From assembly GCF_910592395.1 (NCBI RefSeq), contig NC_088317.1, positions 13,084,001 through 13,148,000 of the forward strand: a stretch of DNA of 64,000 nt, in the 5' to 3' direction. Origin of the DNA: Lineus longissimus. Its lineage: Eukaryota; Nemertea; Pilidiophora; Heteronemertea; Lineidae. The notes under the pieces are model-generated. The model did no database searches, was not told the DNA's origin, and saw only the letters and a list, made by a program, of their open reading frames with translations. This document shows positions 23,639-34,579 of the stretch, in pieces; position 1 is the first letter of the stretch; each line of letters starts with the position of its first letter. Position numbers and translations under genes: made by a program.

Positions 23639-24610
23639 TCAAACTAGTTGGAAGACTTCGATTTTAACGTGAGGGCACCACCAGACTACCAGATTACCCG
23701 TGTTGCTGGTGTATACGTAAAACCTGTAGATTAGCGATTTGATGATAAATCCACCAGAACCTATCTTTTCACTGCACTTACTTGTATAATTAGGCTTTTG
23801 AAAATGCGTTCCTCGATAATTAAGGCCTTTAAGTAAATGAGTTTCTCGAAAATTAAGGCCTTTTAGTAAGAGGTCAATATCAAGTTGTGAGTTAGTTAAC
23901 GGACCGGTTCGAAATGTGTACTGTAATTCATGAAATCCATCGTGAAGCCACAACACCGGCTGCAGCGACCCTCTCTTGTAATACCTTATCGCGGGTGTGG
24001 GGCGTGGCGTGAAAAAATAATAACTTCCGTCAATCTCGCATCCAAATAAGTTATGCAATCTTGGTGGACGGTCGCGATATCTTTATATCTACAGCTGTAC
24101 AGTTTCTTGATGAAGGTCCTTTCCAAGACGAAACCCAGACTTTTCAGTCAATACAGACTGACAAACAAGACAAAATCCGGGCCTAACCATCGAATCAGGA
24201 ACTTTGTCTCGCAGGCGAACACGCGATAGAAAGCAGGGTTACGATCTGCAATTTTTCTGAATTGCTCCTGAATAAGCGGAAACGATATAGTTTTTAAATT
24301 CGCCTGCGATTTATACATATGTTGGCATCTTTCTCCAAGCAACAAAATATACGTCTTGTAAAGCAGCCATTCCTAAATTCCGCTTAGTGACATAAAAATC
24401 GTTCACACTCCATTTATCGTTCTCAAACTTGTAGATAAGGAATTGCTTATCAGACAAAATGTATGCATTATATACTACTATGGCATCTAAAGCTCTGTGA
24501 TAGTATACTGATGTTACCAGAAATGGCATTTTTTCTTTAATTCTGTACATGCCCAGTAATTCATTTGCAGGAATCGGATGTCTAATTCTACTTCCAAATG
24601 TATCTAACAA
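23639..24610 (-). pseudogene. Unrecognised protein-coding region, broken frames
   Basis: Three successive minus-strand frames (24610-24311, 24345-24148 and 24058-23639) look like one coding region with frameshifts. The first has a repetitive beta-type pattern (VVYNAYILSDKQFLIYKF, then FENDKWSVNDFYV), which could be part of a propeller or similar fold. The second reads ACETKFLIRWLGPDF, and the third NLFGCEIDGSYYFF then LQPVLWLHDGFHELQYTF. Part of it (HNLFGCEIDGNYYF) is also present at 13300-13240 in copy 1. It is convergent with the 335-residue gene. No family recognised. Confidence 0.45.
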
Positions 24611-24654
24611 AGCAATAGTCGTTTTTCCCTGTGAAAAGTCGCCATTTCTATCGC

Positions 24655-24785
24655 AAGGAATTGCTTATCAAACAAAAAGTATGCATTATATACTACTATG
24701 GCATCGCAAGCTCCGTGATAGTATATTGATGTTACCAGAAATGGCATTTTCTCTTTAATTCTGTACATGCCGTGTAACTTGTTGC
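24655..24785. repeat. Partial tandem duplication of 24436-24570
   Basis: The stretch containing AAGGAATTGCTTATCA and ATGCATTATATACTACTATG recurs about 220 bp downstream with a few differences, duplicating part of the broken minus-strand coding region. Confidence 0.8.
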
Positions 24786-26207
24786 AGACCTATGGAACAA
24801 CAACAGTTTTACAGTTCCTTTTTAGTGCACACAAAAGTCGTAAGATTATTTGCCATTTGTTTGCTAACCAGACACTCAATTCATGTTTTAAGAACCTTAT
24901 TACCTCATGAGCACAACATGTATATAATTACAAGACTCCAACGACACAATCTGTCCAACATTAAAAACGATATCCTTTCCCTGGACAGAGGCTAGCTTAG
25001 GCCTGGCCGATTCTCGGCCTGCTTTTAAACTTGATTTATCAATCTCTCTCTCAGGTCTGAAGACATGGTGCAAATGGGTTTGGGAAACAAGTCCTAACTA
25101 CATACATGTACCGGCAACCGCTGTGACAAACGCCTATTTGAAAACAACTGAGTACGCAGCATATTCAAGAGACTGATTATAATGCATCAGTTTCGAGAAG
25201 TTGAGATTCGGTCAATAAATTACAACGTAATGACGACAGTAGTGTTAAAGAGCGTCGTGTTAAAGGAAGCGTATCGAGTGTTAAAGGAAGGTTACCCTAG
25301 GCCAGGAGTCGCTGCCCTTTTCAAGATTCATGTACGATTCTTAGTTAAGATTTAACTATAGTGTTTATATGTTGCAATAGTCTTGGAACGTATGTCTTAT
25401 CGCGTTCACGAATCTGAAGAAGATCTGAACTAAGACTCTTTTAAAAGCCGAAAATTGCGACCTAAGAAACACTGACAAATACAAAACAAGACTAACGATT
25501 TCTTAACCATCAGACTTCCTCACGCAAAAGCCTCGGATAACACCCCTTTATGTTGGCACACTTTGTACAAATTCTTCAGACGATATGTAAGATGATGATG
25601 CCTCTAATATTGATTTCTTTTCATTCACTCATAGTGTTCGATCGATATCTGATTAACAGAAAAATAATCACAGTCTGTTTACATGGATCCTCTAATCATC
25701 ATCGACATTTTTCAGCAGAACCATGGCCAGGATGACTTATACAGAATGTATCTCTAATCGTCTAGGGAATGGGTCTAATAATGTTCTGTAAACACAATAG
25801 CGTGCATGCCGGCGGTGAATATCAGTCCTAAAGTCACCTCCTTTCTAGGATGGATATAGGCACAACGATGGTGGATCGGCATGAGTAGCGTGTTGCTTTT
25901 TATGCTAGATGAGGCAAATGCTTGCGAGATTACAACGCGCGCAGAGGTCATTAAACTCCTTTATCAAACCATACTTTCAACTATAAAATAAGACTGTGTA
26001 CAGATCACCAATCATTCACTCCTTCAACAGCAGGTAGAGATGACTTCTTAGTGCATTAGGTAATGAAATATTCCTCTGTGCATAAGAAGGCTACTTTATC
26101 ATGTATATCAGTTTAGCACTTGGTGGGATGTTCCGTTGACCAAACTTTTACAGTAAAACGACGTGTTTAGTGGCATTTTTTTATTGATATAGGGTTTTAA
26201 CTGCTCC
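24786..26207. other. Non-coding stretch
   Basis: No gene supported. 25246-26207 parallels 13405-14394 of copy 1. 24786-25245 is present only in this copy. Confidence 0.5.
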
Positions 26208-26471
26208 ATGATCGCGAAGACATTTCCATCAGCCATGTCAGCGTACGTACGAAAGTGTCAGTCCTTAGTAAATAGAAATGCAAGTAAGGACGCCTGCATT
26301 GTAATTGCAAATTCAAGTACTGTTGGATCGGGAGTTCACAACGCTGAGAAGTCACTGTTCGCGTGTACATGCATGGGATTAAAAAATTTTGAGAACGGCG
26401 GAAAAATAGAGAAGAAATTCGTCAATTGGCTGTACAGCAATGGGTACGTCTTGCAACATGATGGTGACTGA
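26208..26471 (+). CDS. Small conserved ORF, unknown (copy 2)
   Basis: An 87-codon frame matches 14395-14631 but starts ten codons earlier (MIAKTFPSAMSAYVRK), because copy 1 has no ATG there. It reads GSGVHNAEKSLFACTCMGL in the middle as in copy 1. See that entry for the argument for and against coding. Confidence 0.35.
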   Translation: MIAKTFPSAMSAYVRKCQSLVNRNASKDACIVIANSSTVGSGVHNAEKSLFACTCMGLKNFENGGKIEKKFVNWLYSNGYVLQHDGD

Positions 26472-26815
26472 TTATACGCTTTGATATACAATGCATCGTC
26501 ATGTTTGCACTGAAGAATTTGCCGAATTGTTTATGGCGTGTTTTGTTTAATCGCTTGAAATTTTAATTGTCGTGACGTGACCAAGTGCTGCTCTCCGGCC
26601 AGTTGCCAAGCCCGGTAGTCGTCACAATTCGGTAATTCTGTACTGGTGGACTGTCCCTTGATGTCCGACCGAGAGAAAGCCTAGCCAAAGCCCGCATCAT
26701 TCAAAAACGTTAAGGCACAGAACAGAGCTACCATGCTGCACTGCCGCCTTCCCAGGAACAAACGATGTGAACATCTCACAATTCTGGGAGTTGGCATTTC
26801 TTCTTTTAGAGCCAT

Positions 26816-27462
26816 TGTTGCGAACGCTAAGGCGAGTTCCTTGGGTTGTCGCGTTTTGCAGTAGATCGATGCAGTGTATAAAGGAATTGAACGAGGTTTT
26901 CAAAGGAAATATAACATACAAGTTTAATTCACAAAATAACATATATACGGGTATTGTAAATGCCTTTAACTGAGTAGCGGCGCGAGTCGACATAAGTTCT
27001 CGCGATGGGAGCAGACTTTACGGTTTCAATTGTTTCACTAAGTTCGAATTGCATTACCTCAGCACGCACACAGACTTGACGCCTCGTGATTCCTCGAATC
27101 ATTCTTACAAGTTGTATCTTACGTTCGTTTCTCTCCGTGCTCGTCTCGTGACCCAGCGATTCGTCCCTGTTTGCACAGCTTCCGTTCGGCCTCCTCATGG
27201 AGCTTTTGTTCGGCTTTCTCACGTCGCGGCACCCCTGCCTTTAGCTTGCTCGGACTCAACATTCGGACTTCAGGACTCCGCCTTCATTCTGCCTACTTTC
27301 CAAAGTCTCGTGCGGCCTTCTCGGTGTTATTTATCAGTCTGCCCCTATGCTCCCTGCGCGCGGTATGTATTACCCGACACGTAACACAAATTAAAGTTCA
27401 CGTAACACAAAGTCCGTAGAATAGAATTGTAAAATAGTCAATAGAGTTTGGATTATAACACA
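26816..27462 (-). repeat. 3' LTR of the Gmr1-like element (left end)
   Basis: Starts TGTTGCGAACGC on the plus strand and ends near ATTATAACACA. The first about 320 bp match the right-hand LTR (TGTTACGAACTC at 50115). The left flank GCCAT joins duplicate copy 2. The inner boundary at 27462 is approximate. Confidence 0.8.
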
Positions 27463-27598
27463 CCGGAGGCGGGGATAAAAACAATCGTTGCATGATTTTT
27501 TTTAGCAAAGAGAATAATTCGAACGCATCTCACAGTTTTCACAAAAGACGTATGCTCTACGTTACCAACAGTTTTTTTAACGTCTCTATTACTAAAAT

Positions 27599-29187
27599 TC
27601 ACATCCTTGATAAAATGTCCACATTTACATGATGTTTCCCAGATTTGTGCACAATTGTCATTGAATATTCTTGTAATCTTAGCGACCATTTTAACAATTT
27701 CATACTCTTGTCCTGGCAACTGTTCAACCAAACCAGAGGGTTGGCATCGACCTCAACAATGAAATATCTGCCGTATAAAAAATGGCGAAAATGGTCAACG
27801 GCCGAGACAAGCCCAAGGCACTCTTTTTCAATTGGGGCGTAGTTTCGCTCGCGCTGTAACATTTTCCGACTTGCGTACACAACTGGATGCTCAAGGCCAT
27901 CGTTATCTAATTGATACAGAATTGCGCCAATTCCGCGGTCACTTGCGTCCACTTGAAGAAATAAGTCACTGTCATAGTATGGCGATTTTAAGACTCTGAC
28001 ATTATTTTCTTCAGTCTCATGAATGCACGCTCACAAGTTTCGGTCCAACGGATGCGATTGGGCTGCCCCTTCTTTGTCAAATCCGTGATAGGCGCGGCGA
28101 TTTCGGAATAGTTTGGGATGAAACGGTTGTAGTAAGAAACCTAGCCTATGAACGATCGGACTTGTTTCTTAGTCTCAGGTTGTGGAAAATTCTTAATCGT
28201 AAGAACCTTCGCCTCCACTGGTTGCAGCGAACCACTACCCACCACGAAACCTAAGTAATCTAAGGCAGCATTACCTGCAACGCATTTGCAGGTTTTAGCG
28301 TAAGTTTCGCGCGCCTGATTCGAGTGAATACTTCACGCAAATCTCTCATGTGGTCTTCGAACGTTTCGCTGAATATGATGATGTCATCAATGTACGCCTC
28401 AGCATAGTCTAAGTCACTAAGGAGTTCCTGCATGAGTCTTATGTAGGTAGCGCCACTAGAATGAAGACCGAAAAGCATGACATTAAAGCAATATGTCCCA
28501 AATTCGCAAGTGAAGCAACTTTTAAGTTTGGAACTTTCGGCCAAAGGTATTTGCCAGTAGCCTTTTGTCGCGTCTAGCGTAGTCAAGTACTTTGAATTGC
28601 CAACTTTCTCTAACAACTCGTCCACACGGGGAACTGGAAAGAGGTCAAATTCAGACACTTCGTTGAGTTGTTTGTAATTTACACATAGTCTGATGTCGCC
28701 GCATTTTTTTGGGACGACTACCAGCGGCGCCGCGTACGCACTGACACAATGTTGAATGTTACCCATTTCGAGCAATTCAGCTATATGCATTTTTACATTG
28801 CGCTCTAAGGATTTTGGCAATCGATACCCACGTTGACGCACATGTCTGTCATAAAACGTTTTGATGTGGTGTTGAATCAGTTGTGTTCGACCGGGTTTTT
28901 CAGAGAAGATATCCGAAAATTCTTTTAACAACGCCTTGATGCGACGCTGCAGATCAGGATCAAGCAACGAAGAAATTTGAACATCACGCCAAGTTTGAGT
29001 TTCGTCATCCCCACCAGGTGTCGCCTGTGGAGTATCACCAGATTCTTCCTCACTAAAAAATGCGACATTTTCCCTAGACTTCCACTGCTTGAGTAAGTTA
29101 ACATGATACACCCTCAGCTTCTTGCAAGAAGTACCGACATTGATTTCGCAATCAACGTCACTCACTTTCCTAGTCACCTTAAACGGC
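27599..29187 (-). pseudogene. Gmr1-like pol: integrase tail, reverse transcriptase and RNase H
   Basis: Reading leftward: the end of the integrase GPF domain (QGPFKVTRKVSD, then LRVYHVNLLKQW), a linker, then the RT with AAPLVVVPKK, RLCVNYKQLN, YLTTLDATKGYWQIPL and the catalytic box YIDDIIIF near 28380. After a stop around 28140, RNase H begins (DASDRGIGAILYQ) and continues to HVNVDILSRM. The RT copies the element RNA into DNA, and RNase H removes the template. The missing upstream part of the same polyprotein lies 18 kb away at 47106-50071. Confidence 0.9.
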
Positions 29188-29193
29188 CCTTGC
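29188..29193. repeat. Target site duplication of Polinton B, left
   Basis: CCTTGC immediately before the terminal AGTAATAGGG. It is identical to 47100-47105, and 6 bp is the length typical of Polintons. Confidence 0.95.
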
Positions 29194-29444
29194 AGTAATA
29201 GGGAAACGAATGTACGACTATCCTACGACTTTTCTGGAAATTTGGGCAAAAAACTTCACCCTTCATCATTATTCATGTACATTTGTCAATAATTCATTGT
29301 TTTAACCCATAAACACTACCAAAAACCCAACATGGAAAAATTTCTGTTAACACTGGGGGGTCTTTGGTTTTTTTCCCAAAACCTACCAAACTTACTAAAA
29401 TACGTAACATGGATAAAACTACAAGTTTCCCTATTACTTACTTA
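29194..29444. repeat. Left terminal inverted repeat of Polinton B
   Basis: About 245-250 bp, inverted relative to 46851-47099 with few differences. The repeat itself is bounded by AGTAATAGGGAAAC (29194-29207) and its complement GTTTCCCTATTACT (29425-29438). Confidence 0.95.
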
Positions 29445-29486
29445 AGTTGGTTGTTTTTGACCCTTACCAAAATTCAAGTAAATTAA

Positions 29487-30884
29487 ATGTATTACCCATT
29501 GGCAACGAAGCATAAGGATAAAATTACATTTGACTTTTGTCAATTTGATGCCTATGTTACCACTAACAGATTTTTCAAAGTACAAGAAAGTGATATCACG
29601 CCAGAGTTTTTAAAATTGAAAAACAGAGATGATTGTCTTAGACTTGAAAAAAACCCACTGGCGTTCTACCACACCCAGTTTAACATGGCCGTATGGTTCG
29701 CGACAACTGGATGTGGCATTTCACTACAGCATCTGAACAGCAGCAATCAAATGATCAGGTCACTTTACAGGTTCCACACTTACTATCAAATCAGAAAAAT
29801 TATGAAAAACCTTGATATCCTCATTTTGGGAGAAAGCAATTTCAATGAAACAAATAATAACATTAACCGTAGGAAACTATGCGAGTTACTAAGCGAATTT
29901 GGCTTAAAAAACGAATATGATTTTTCATTGTTTGAAAGTAATGATGGATGGGCTTCCTGGGGTGAACCGGATTACAACCCAAGCATAACTGACCCTGGTT
30001 ACTACATCGATAACTCTAAAATCAATTTCTTCTTAATGCAAATTCACGAGAATAGAACGCCACCAATGTTTAAATCTGATTGGGACGCTGGGATGGATAA
30101 CTTCAAATACGATCAGGGTTGGATCCAGTGGTATGTTAATCAACATAAACATATTTTTGAGGTTCTCAAACAGCCACACGATCAATCATACCAACAATTC
30201 ATGACTCTTAAGTCCTCAGGTATCTCGAATCCAGGGATAGAAAGATTGAATGATTCCATCAGAACATATGTTTACTGCATACTGGGATCACAGGCCCTAA
30301 CTAGAACCCCGATTACTGGGACAACAGGAACTGAATTTGATGCCCAGAAGGAATTCATCAAACTGCTAAGTGACTCAATTGAACAGCATGTGGATATCCC
30401 TACCTCAATTGCTAGATACCAGAAAGCACTGTCGGACACTCACACACGATTAGACTATGTAATTGCCCCAGGTCTGTACATCATAGGGTCTGACATGGTA
30501 CTCAAGATCGGTAAGATCGAGAATTACAACAATGATATCCTGATAGCAACTAAACACTTGAAGCCTGGTAAGAATAACATTAACAATGAAAAGACCTTTC
30601 CTCCTCTATTGATGCAAGGACAAACTTCTAAGAAGATAAGGGTTAAGGCTAATATCACTACCACACCAAAAGATGTGAAGACTGTTGTGTCCAGTAAAAC
30701 TGCTGTAACAAGTAAAAATGCTGTAACAAGTAAGGCTGACGCAACTGGTAGGCCTACTGGGCAGGTCAGGCCTGTTGTGTCCAATAAGACTGATGAAACC
30801 AATAAATCTGATGATACCCATGAAACAATCAAGTTTATCCTCTATGCTGTTGTTGGAAGTTTAATTTTTATTACTGTAAAGTAA
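29487..30884 (+). CDS. Conserved 465-residue Polinton protein with C-terminal membrane anchor
   Basis: Intact, first gene after the left terminal repeat, starting in TTAAATG. The N-terminal 270 residues are compact and well ordered (KITFDFCQFDAYVTTNRFF; FYHTQFNMAVWFATTGCGI). The conserved segment ERLNDSIRTYVYCILGSQA lies at about residues 252-270. Then comes a Thr/Lys/Val-rich tandem-repeat linker (TAVTSKNAVTSK) and a terminal hydrophobic span (FILYAVVGSLIFITV). I associate this family with Polinton-like loci in marine invertebrates, but its function is unknown. An anchored surface or virion protein fits the layout. Its stop overlaps the TAAATG start context of the next gene. Confidence 0.8.
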   Translation: MYYPLATKHKDKITFDFCQFDAYVTTNRFFKVQESDITPEFLKLKNRDDCLRLEKNPLAFYHTQFNMAVWFATTGCGISLQHLNSSNQMIRSLYRFHTYYQIRKIMKNLDILILGESNFNETNNNINRRKLCELLSEFGLKNEYDFSLFESNDGWASWGEPDYNPSITDPGYYIDNSKINFFLMQIHENRTPPMFKSDWDAGMDNFKYDQGWIQWYVNQHKHIFEVLKQPHDQSYQQFMTLKSSGISNPGIERLNDSIRTYVYCILGSQALTRTPITGTTGTEFDAQKEFIKLLSDSIEQHVDIPTSIARYQKALSDTHTRLDYVIAPGLYIIGSDMVLKIGKIENYNNDILIATKHLKPGKNNINNEKTFPPLLMQGQTSKKIRVKANITTTPKDVKTVVSSKTAVTSKNAVTSKADATGRPTGQVRPVVSNKTDETNKSDDTHETIKFILYAVVGSLIFITVK

Positions 30885-32669
30885 ATGGCTGAAGGAAGAG
30901 GAGTAGGAGAAGATATCCAAATGGAGGACTTAGAAAATTATCGGTTTTTAGAAAATAACAGTAGAACTGCTGAAACATCATTCATTACCCCAGTACCTGA
31001 TGACGGCACAACTTACACCACAGATTCTGACAAGGGTGTTTTGGATTTCTTAAATAGGATTCAAGATGAAAGTGTTAAAAATCTAACTACCGCTGATACA
31101 TTTAACAATACACGTGTTAATGACCCTGCTGATGAAACAAATTGGCCTGTTAGAAATGAAAAGGAATCTGAAAAAATGAGAAAGATTTTTGATGAAAGAG
31201 ACAATAAAGAGGATGCAAAAGTTAACGAAAATAATAGATTGGAAGTGCTTAGATCTGAAAAATTTATTAATGACAAACCGAAGAGATTTACTCCCGGAGA
31301 TTTAAAGACTCTTTCCAGACTTGTTTTTACAGCAGAAGAAGTCAATGAACATATCATTGATGGCCTTAATCGTGATATCGTAATTTCTGGTAATGAGCTC
31401 TTAAAAGGAATAACAAATGAAACTCTCTACATGATAGGACACAATAAAGGAGAACTAGTTTGGGTTAGAATAACAGATAAAAATGGTAGTCTTTTAGCCA
31501 ATTCTACAATAACAAGCTTTCCTGGTGGTAAATCAGTAATGGAGTTAATAAATGACAAAAATATTTATTTTAAAGACACATGACGTATTGCCGAACTAAG
31601 ACGAGAACAAGAAGCTGAAGTTGAAAAGAAAAGACAAGAGAGAATAGAAACAGCTGCTTTCCTTCATAATCTAAGAGGTGATGATAAAACGTCAACACCA
31701 AAAAAACAAATTCAAATGCAGGAAATTGTTCATGACTTACGTCCGCCGTCACCGTCAAGAACACGAATCAATATACCGACAATACAGATAACAGATTTTG
31801 ATTCACAAATTACTGACGTAATCAATAGTGAAGATGGAAGTTTAGATGAAGATACGATGAACCAAACACTAATAGATAAAATCATAGATGCTACTGATGA
31901 AGAATTAAGGGCATTTGGTTTTTCAGATAACGCTTTGAGAGAACGTAGAGGGTTATTACACAGTGGGGATGTTCATGCAACAGTTAAGATGGAGAGATAT
32001 ATGAGTAAAATGAAAATAGTTAACCTAGAAGAAGAACTTAACAATCTAAAAATAGACTATGCTAAAGCAAAGGAAGATGCTGGAGAAAGAGACGAGTTGA
32101 AAAAGCAAATAGATGAACTAGAAGACAGATTGTACGAGGAACAGGCAAAGGTATGGAGGTTAGACAATGAGAGGGAATCACAAACTAGAAAACTGAAACG
32201 TTTGATCACTGATGTCTTGAAGAAACCAGATTCACAGATTTCACTCAAGGACAGAATCAAGTTACTTTTTAAGATTGAAGGCCTTACAATCACTGCAATA
32301 GTAACTGCAGTGATTATGATAATTACCACTTTAGGTCTTGGTATCAGTAATGCTTTGAAACCTGTGCATAAACCAGTACCACCAAGTCCTACTCCGCCAA
32401 GTCCGGATAAACCATCATCGATTCAAGATAAAGTTAGAGAAGGACTAAAGAAGTTTGCTGAATGGCTAAAAGAACTAGCCAAGAAATCAGTTGCGGCTTT
32501 ACCGGGAATCATCGGTTCTATCGTATCATTTCTCCTGAAAACAATTGGTGCAGTTGTTGGGTTCATGGCCGAACATCTAGTCATTCTAGTGATTGTTGTT
32601 GTTAGCTCCATAATTTATGGTTTGATAGAAGGTGTTAAAGGTATTAAAGCTGTTAAAGCTGCTAAGTAA
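30885..32669 (+). pseudogene. Coiled-coil and membrane protein, one in-frame TGA
   Basis: One frame of 595 codons interrupted only by TGA at 31581-31583. Both flanking parts (30885-31583 and 31716-32669) share phase, and the codons between are open. The N-terminal region is acidic (NRIQDESVKNLTTADTF). Residues about 370-440 form a charged coiled coil (EELNNLKIDYAKAKEDAGER). Then come a membrane span (ITAIVTAVIMIITTLGLGI), a proline-rich linker (PPSPTPPSPDKP), an amphipathic helix and a second span (LVILVIVVVSSIIYGLI). Function unknown. A membrane-associated structural protein is plausible. No second copy in the window shows whether the TGA is specific to this copy. Confidence 0.75.
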
Positions 32670-32689
32670 AATCAATGATTGAATGATTT

Positions 32690-32787
32690 TCAAGTCAGAG
32701 ATGAAATGATCAAATAAATAGAATGATTTTCAAGTCAGAGATGAAATGATCAAATAAATAGAATGATTTTCAAGTCAAATAAATAGA
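32690..32787. repeat. Tandem repeat before the capsid gene
   Basis: About 2.5 units of roughly 43 bp beginning GAATGATTTTCAAGTCAGAG and ending ATCAAATAAATA. Each unit carries its own TAAATAGAATG start-like context. Confidence 0.85.
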
Positions 32788-34044
32788 ATGACAACTGGAG
32801 TACTTCTCAACACTGAAAGGAGTCATAAGATTCCACTCGGATTAAAGGCCGAGAGAAATCATCACATTATCACGCACAATCCGTCTTCTGCTAATCCAAA
32901 AGAAACATTGTACATTAGAATACCTGCTTTAAGAGAAAATACGTTCTTTGTACCCAGGTCTCTTTTTCTGTCAGCTGATGTCACCATTTCTGGTGATTCA
33001 AAGAACAGCGTGGTTAACAATCTCGGCAGAAACCTGTTATCCAAGATGGTAATTAAGTGGGGAACGGAACAGATATTTGATCTCAATGAATACAGTCATT
33101 ATTCGACTTTTAAAGATCTCTGGTTAACACAAGAGCAAAGGAACGATAGTGTTTTTCAAGGTATTTTAGTCAGAAAATCTTAGAAAGTTGAGATCAGGTG
33201 TTGCAGAAGCCGATGTTACCGGTGAAACCAGCGATGAGAAAACACTGAAGAAAGTATTTGGAACCAAGTACAAGATACCGTTAGATTTTGAACTATTTTT
33301 CAACTATGCTCCATTTTACAAGTTTCCAATTCAAGAGGATGTGATCATCGAGATTACTTTAGCGCAAAAAGAGGAGATCATCGTCACCAGCACAACTGCA
33401 AACATGAATTACAAACTTGAAAATATCAGTTTTGAATATGACACAGTAACTAACAAGGGATTAGCCAATACGCTTACAAACAAGTACAATTCAGGTTTCT
33501 CCATCTATTACGACTGGGTAGATCACTTCAAAACTGTCAACGTAACGGCAAATGAAACACTGATCAACGAGAACATCAATTTTCCTCGAATGTCCATAAA
33601 AGGACTATTACTTCTATTCATCTCTGATTACACTGATGGTTCAAGAGATTCTGAAAAGTTTGAAAATCCTAACATCACAAAAGTTCAAATAACCATCGAA
33701 GGAGTTGCTAATCAGGTATTTCCAGAAGGAATGAGAATGCTAGATCAATGGGAGGAGATCAAGAAACACTTCATGACCGAAGACTTAAAGAAAACTTACG
33801 ACTGCAACATGTCTATGAAAAAGTACTATGGAGACTCGATAACTACGGTCTTTGGTTGGACCTGAGAACTACTGAAGACAATAGATTACACGGATCGGGC
33901 AAAAAGCTTCAAAACACTAAAGATGGTATTCAATTGTCGATAACAAAAGAATCTGGAAAGGGGCCATACAAAATGCACATATTTGTGGTTTCTGATGCTC
34001 AAGTTAACATTCAAAATTCACAGATTGTTTCCTTGCAACATTAA
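32788..34044 (+). pseudogene. Major capsid protein (putative double jelly roll), two frameshifts
   Basis: Three frames (32788-33183, 33188-33865 and 33748-34044) match the intact 418-residue protein at 51289-52545. One extra base lies near 33170, and one base is missing near 33840. The start context is TAAATAGAATG. Identification as the capsid protein is inferred from length, beta-rich sequence, high conservation and position before the penton-like and packaging ATPase genes, as in other Polintons. I see no diagnostic short motif. The two breaks make this copy non-functional. Confidence 0.7.
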
Positions 34045-34179
34045 GATTGTTTCCTTGCAACATTAAGATTGTTAACTTGCAACATTAAGATCATTTTACT
34101 GTAAATATGAATCGATTGGTGTCATCAATGATGGTGTCACCAATGATGGTGTCACCAATGAAGATTTCATTCTAAATAA
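34045..34179. repeat. Short tandem repeats after the capsid gene
   Basis: Three units of GATTGTTTCCTTGCAACATTA (about 24 bp with variants) are followed by three units of ATGGTGTCACCA near 34120-34160. Confidence 0.85.
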
Positions 34180-34416
34180 ATGGAAACACCAGGAAAGAAG
34201 GAAATCATCAATACACTGTACCAAAGTGTGTTATTGGCGACGGCAACAATTGGTTACTCATATTTACTTAAGAGATTCTTGAGAATTGCCACTGGCCCGC
34301 CAAGTCAGGCAAACTTAGAAGAGATTCTTAAATTTGGCGGAATTGTAGCAGTAAGTAATGTAACATTGGAATACTTTTACGATCAAGGTATTTTACCCAG
34401 AAACATAATCAAGTAG
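34180..34416 (+). CDS. Small hydrophobic Polinton protein, unknown
   Basis: 78 residues, intact and same length as 52624-52860. The start is in TAAATGG. The N-terminal half has a hydrophobic helix (LYQSVLLATATIGYSYLL) followed by KRFLR. The second half (PPSQANLEEILKFGGIVAV) is a second, shorter hydrophobic stretch. It always lies between the capsid and penton-like genes, which suggests a virion-related membrane or cement peptide. No family function known to me. Confidence 0.72.
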   Translation: METPGKKEIINTLYQSVLLATATIGYSYLLKRFLRIATGPPSQANLEEILKFGGIVAVSNVTLEYFYDQGILPRNIIK

Positions 34417-34579
34417 AATTTAAGTACAGTAAATTAAAATTTAAGTACAGTAAATTAAAATTTAAGTGCAGTAAATTAAAATTTAAGTACAGTAAATTAA
34501 AATTTAAGTACAGTAAATTAAAATTTAAGTACAATAAATTAAAATTTAAGTACAGTAAATTAAAATTTAAGTGCAATAA
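34417..34579. repeat. 22-bp minisatellite before the penton-like gene
   Basis: About seven units of AATTTAAGTACAGTAAATTA plus two bases, each ending in a TAAATT-like start context. Absent from the corresponding gap in copy C (52861-52917). Confidence 0.92.

Larger units (their letters stand above)
21526..26815. repeat. Segmental duplication, copy 2
   Basis: Same orientation as copy 1 (10864-14976). GAAATC at 21526-21531 is the pre-insertion equivalent of the Polinton A target. The right edge is the Gypsy LTR at 26816. The segment also extends left of 21526, but the corresponding part of copy 1 lies beyond Polinton A and outside the window. Confidence 0.92.

Noticed and set aside
29487-30884. 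Calling the 465-residue protein the Polinton cysteine protease
   Set aside because: No convincing His-Asp/Glu-Gln-Cys arrangement of an adenain/Ulp1 protease was seen. No protease gene could be identified in any of the three Polintons.
34417-34579. 22-bp repeats as an origin with iterons
   Set aside because: Polintons replicate from their ends by protein priming, the repeats are absent from copy C, and nothing else supports an origin.
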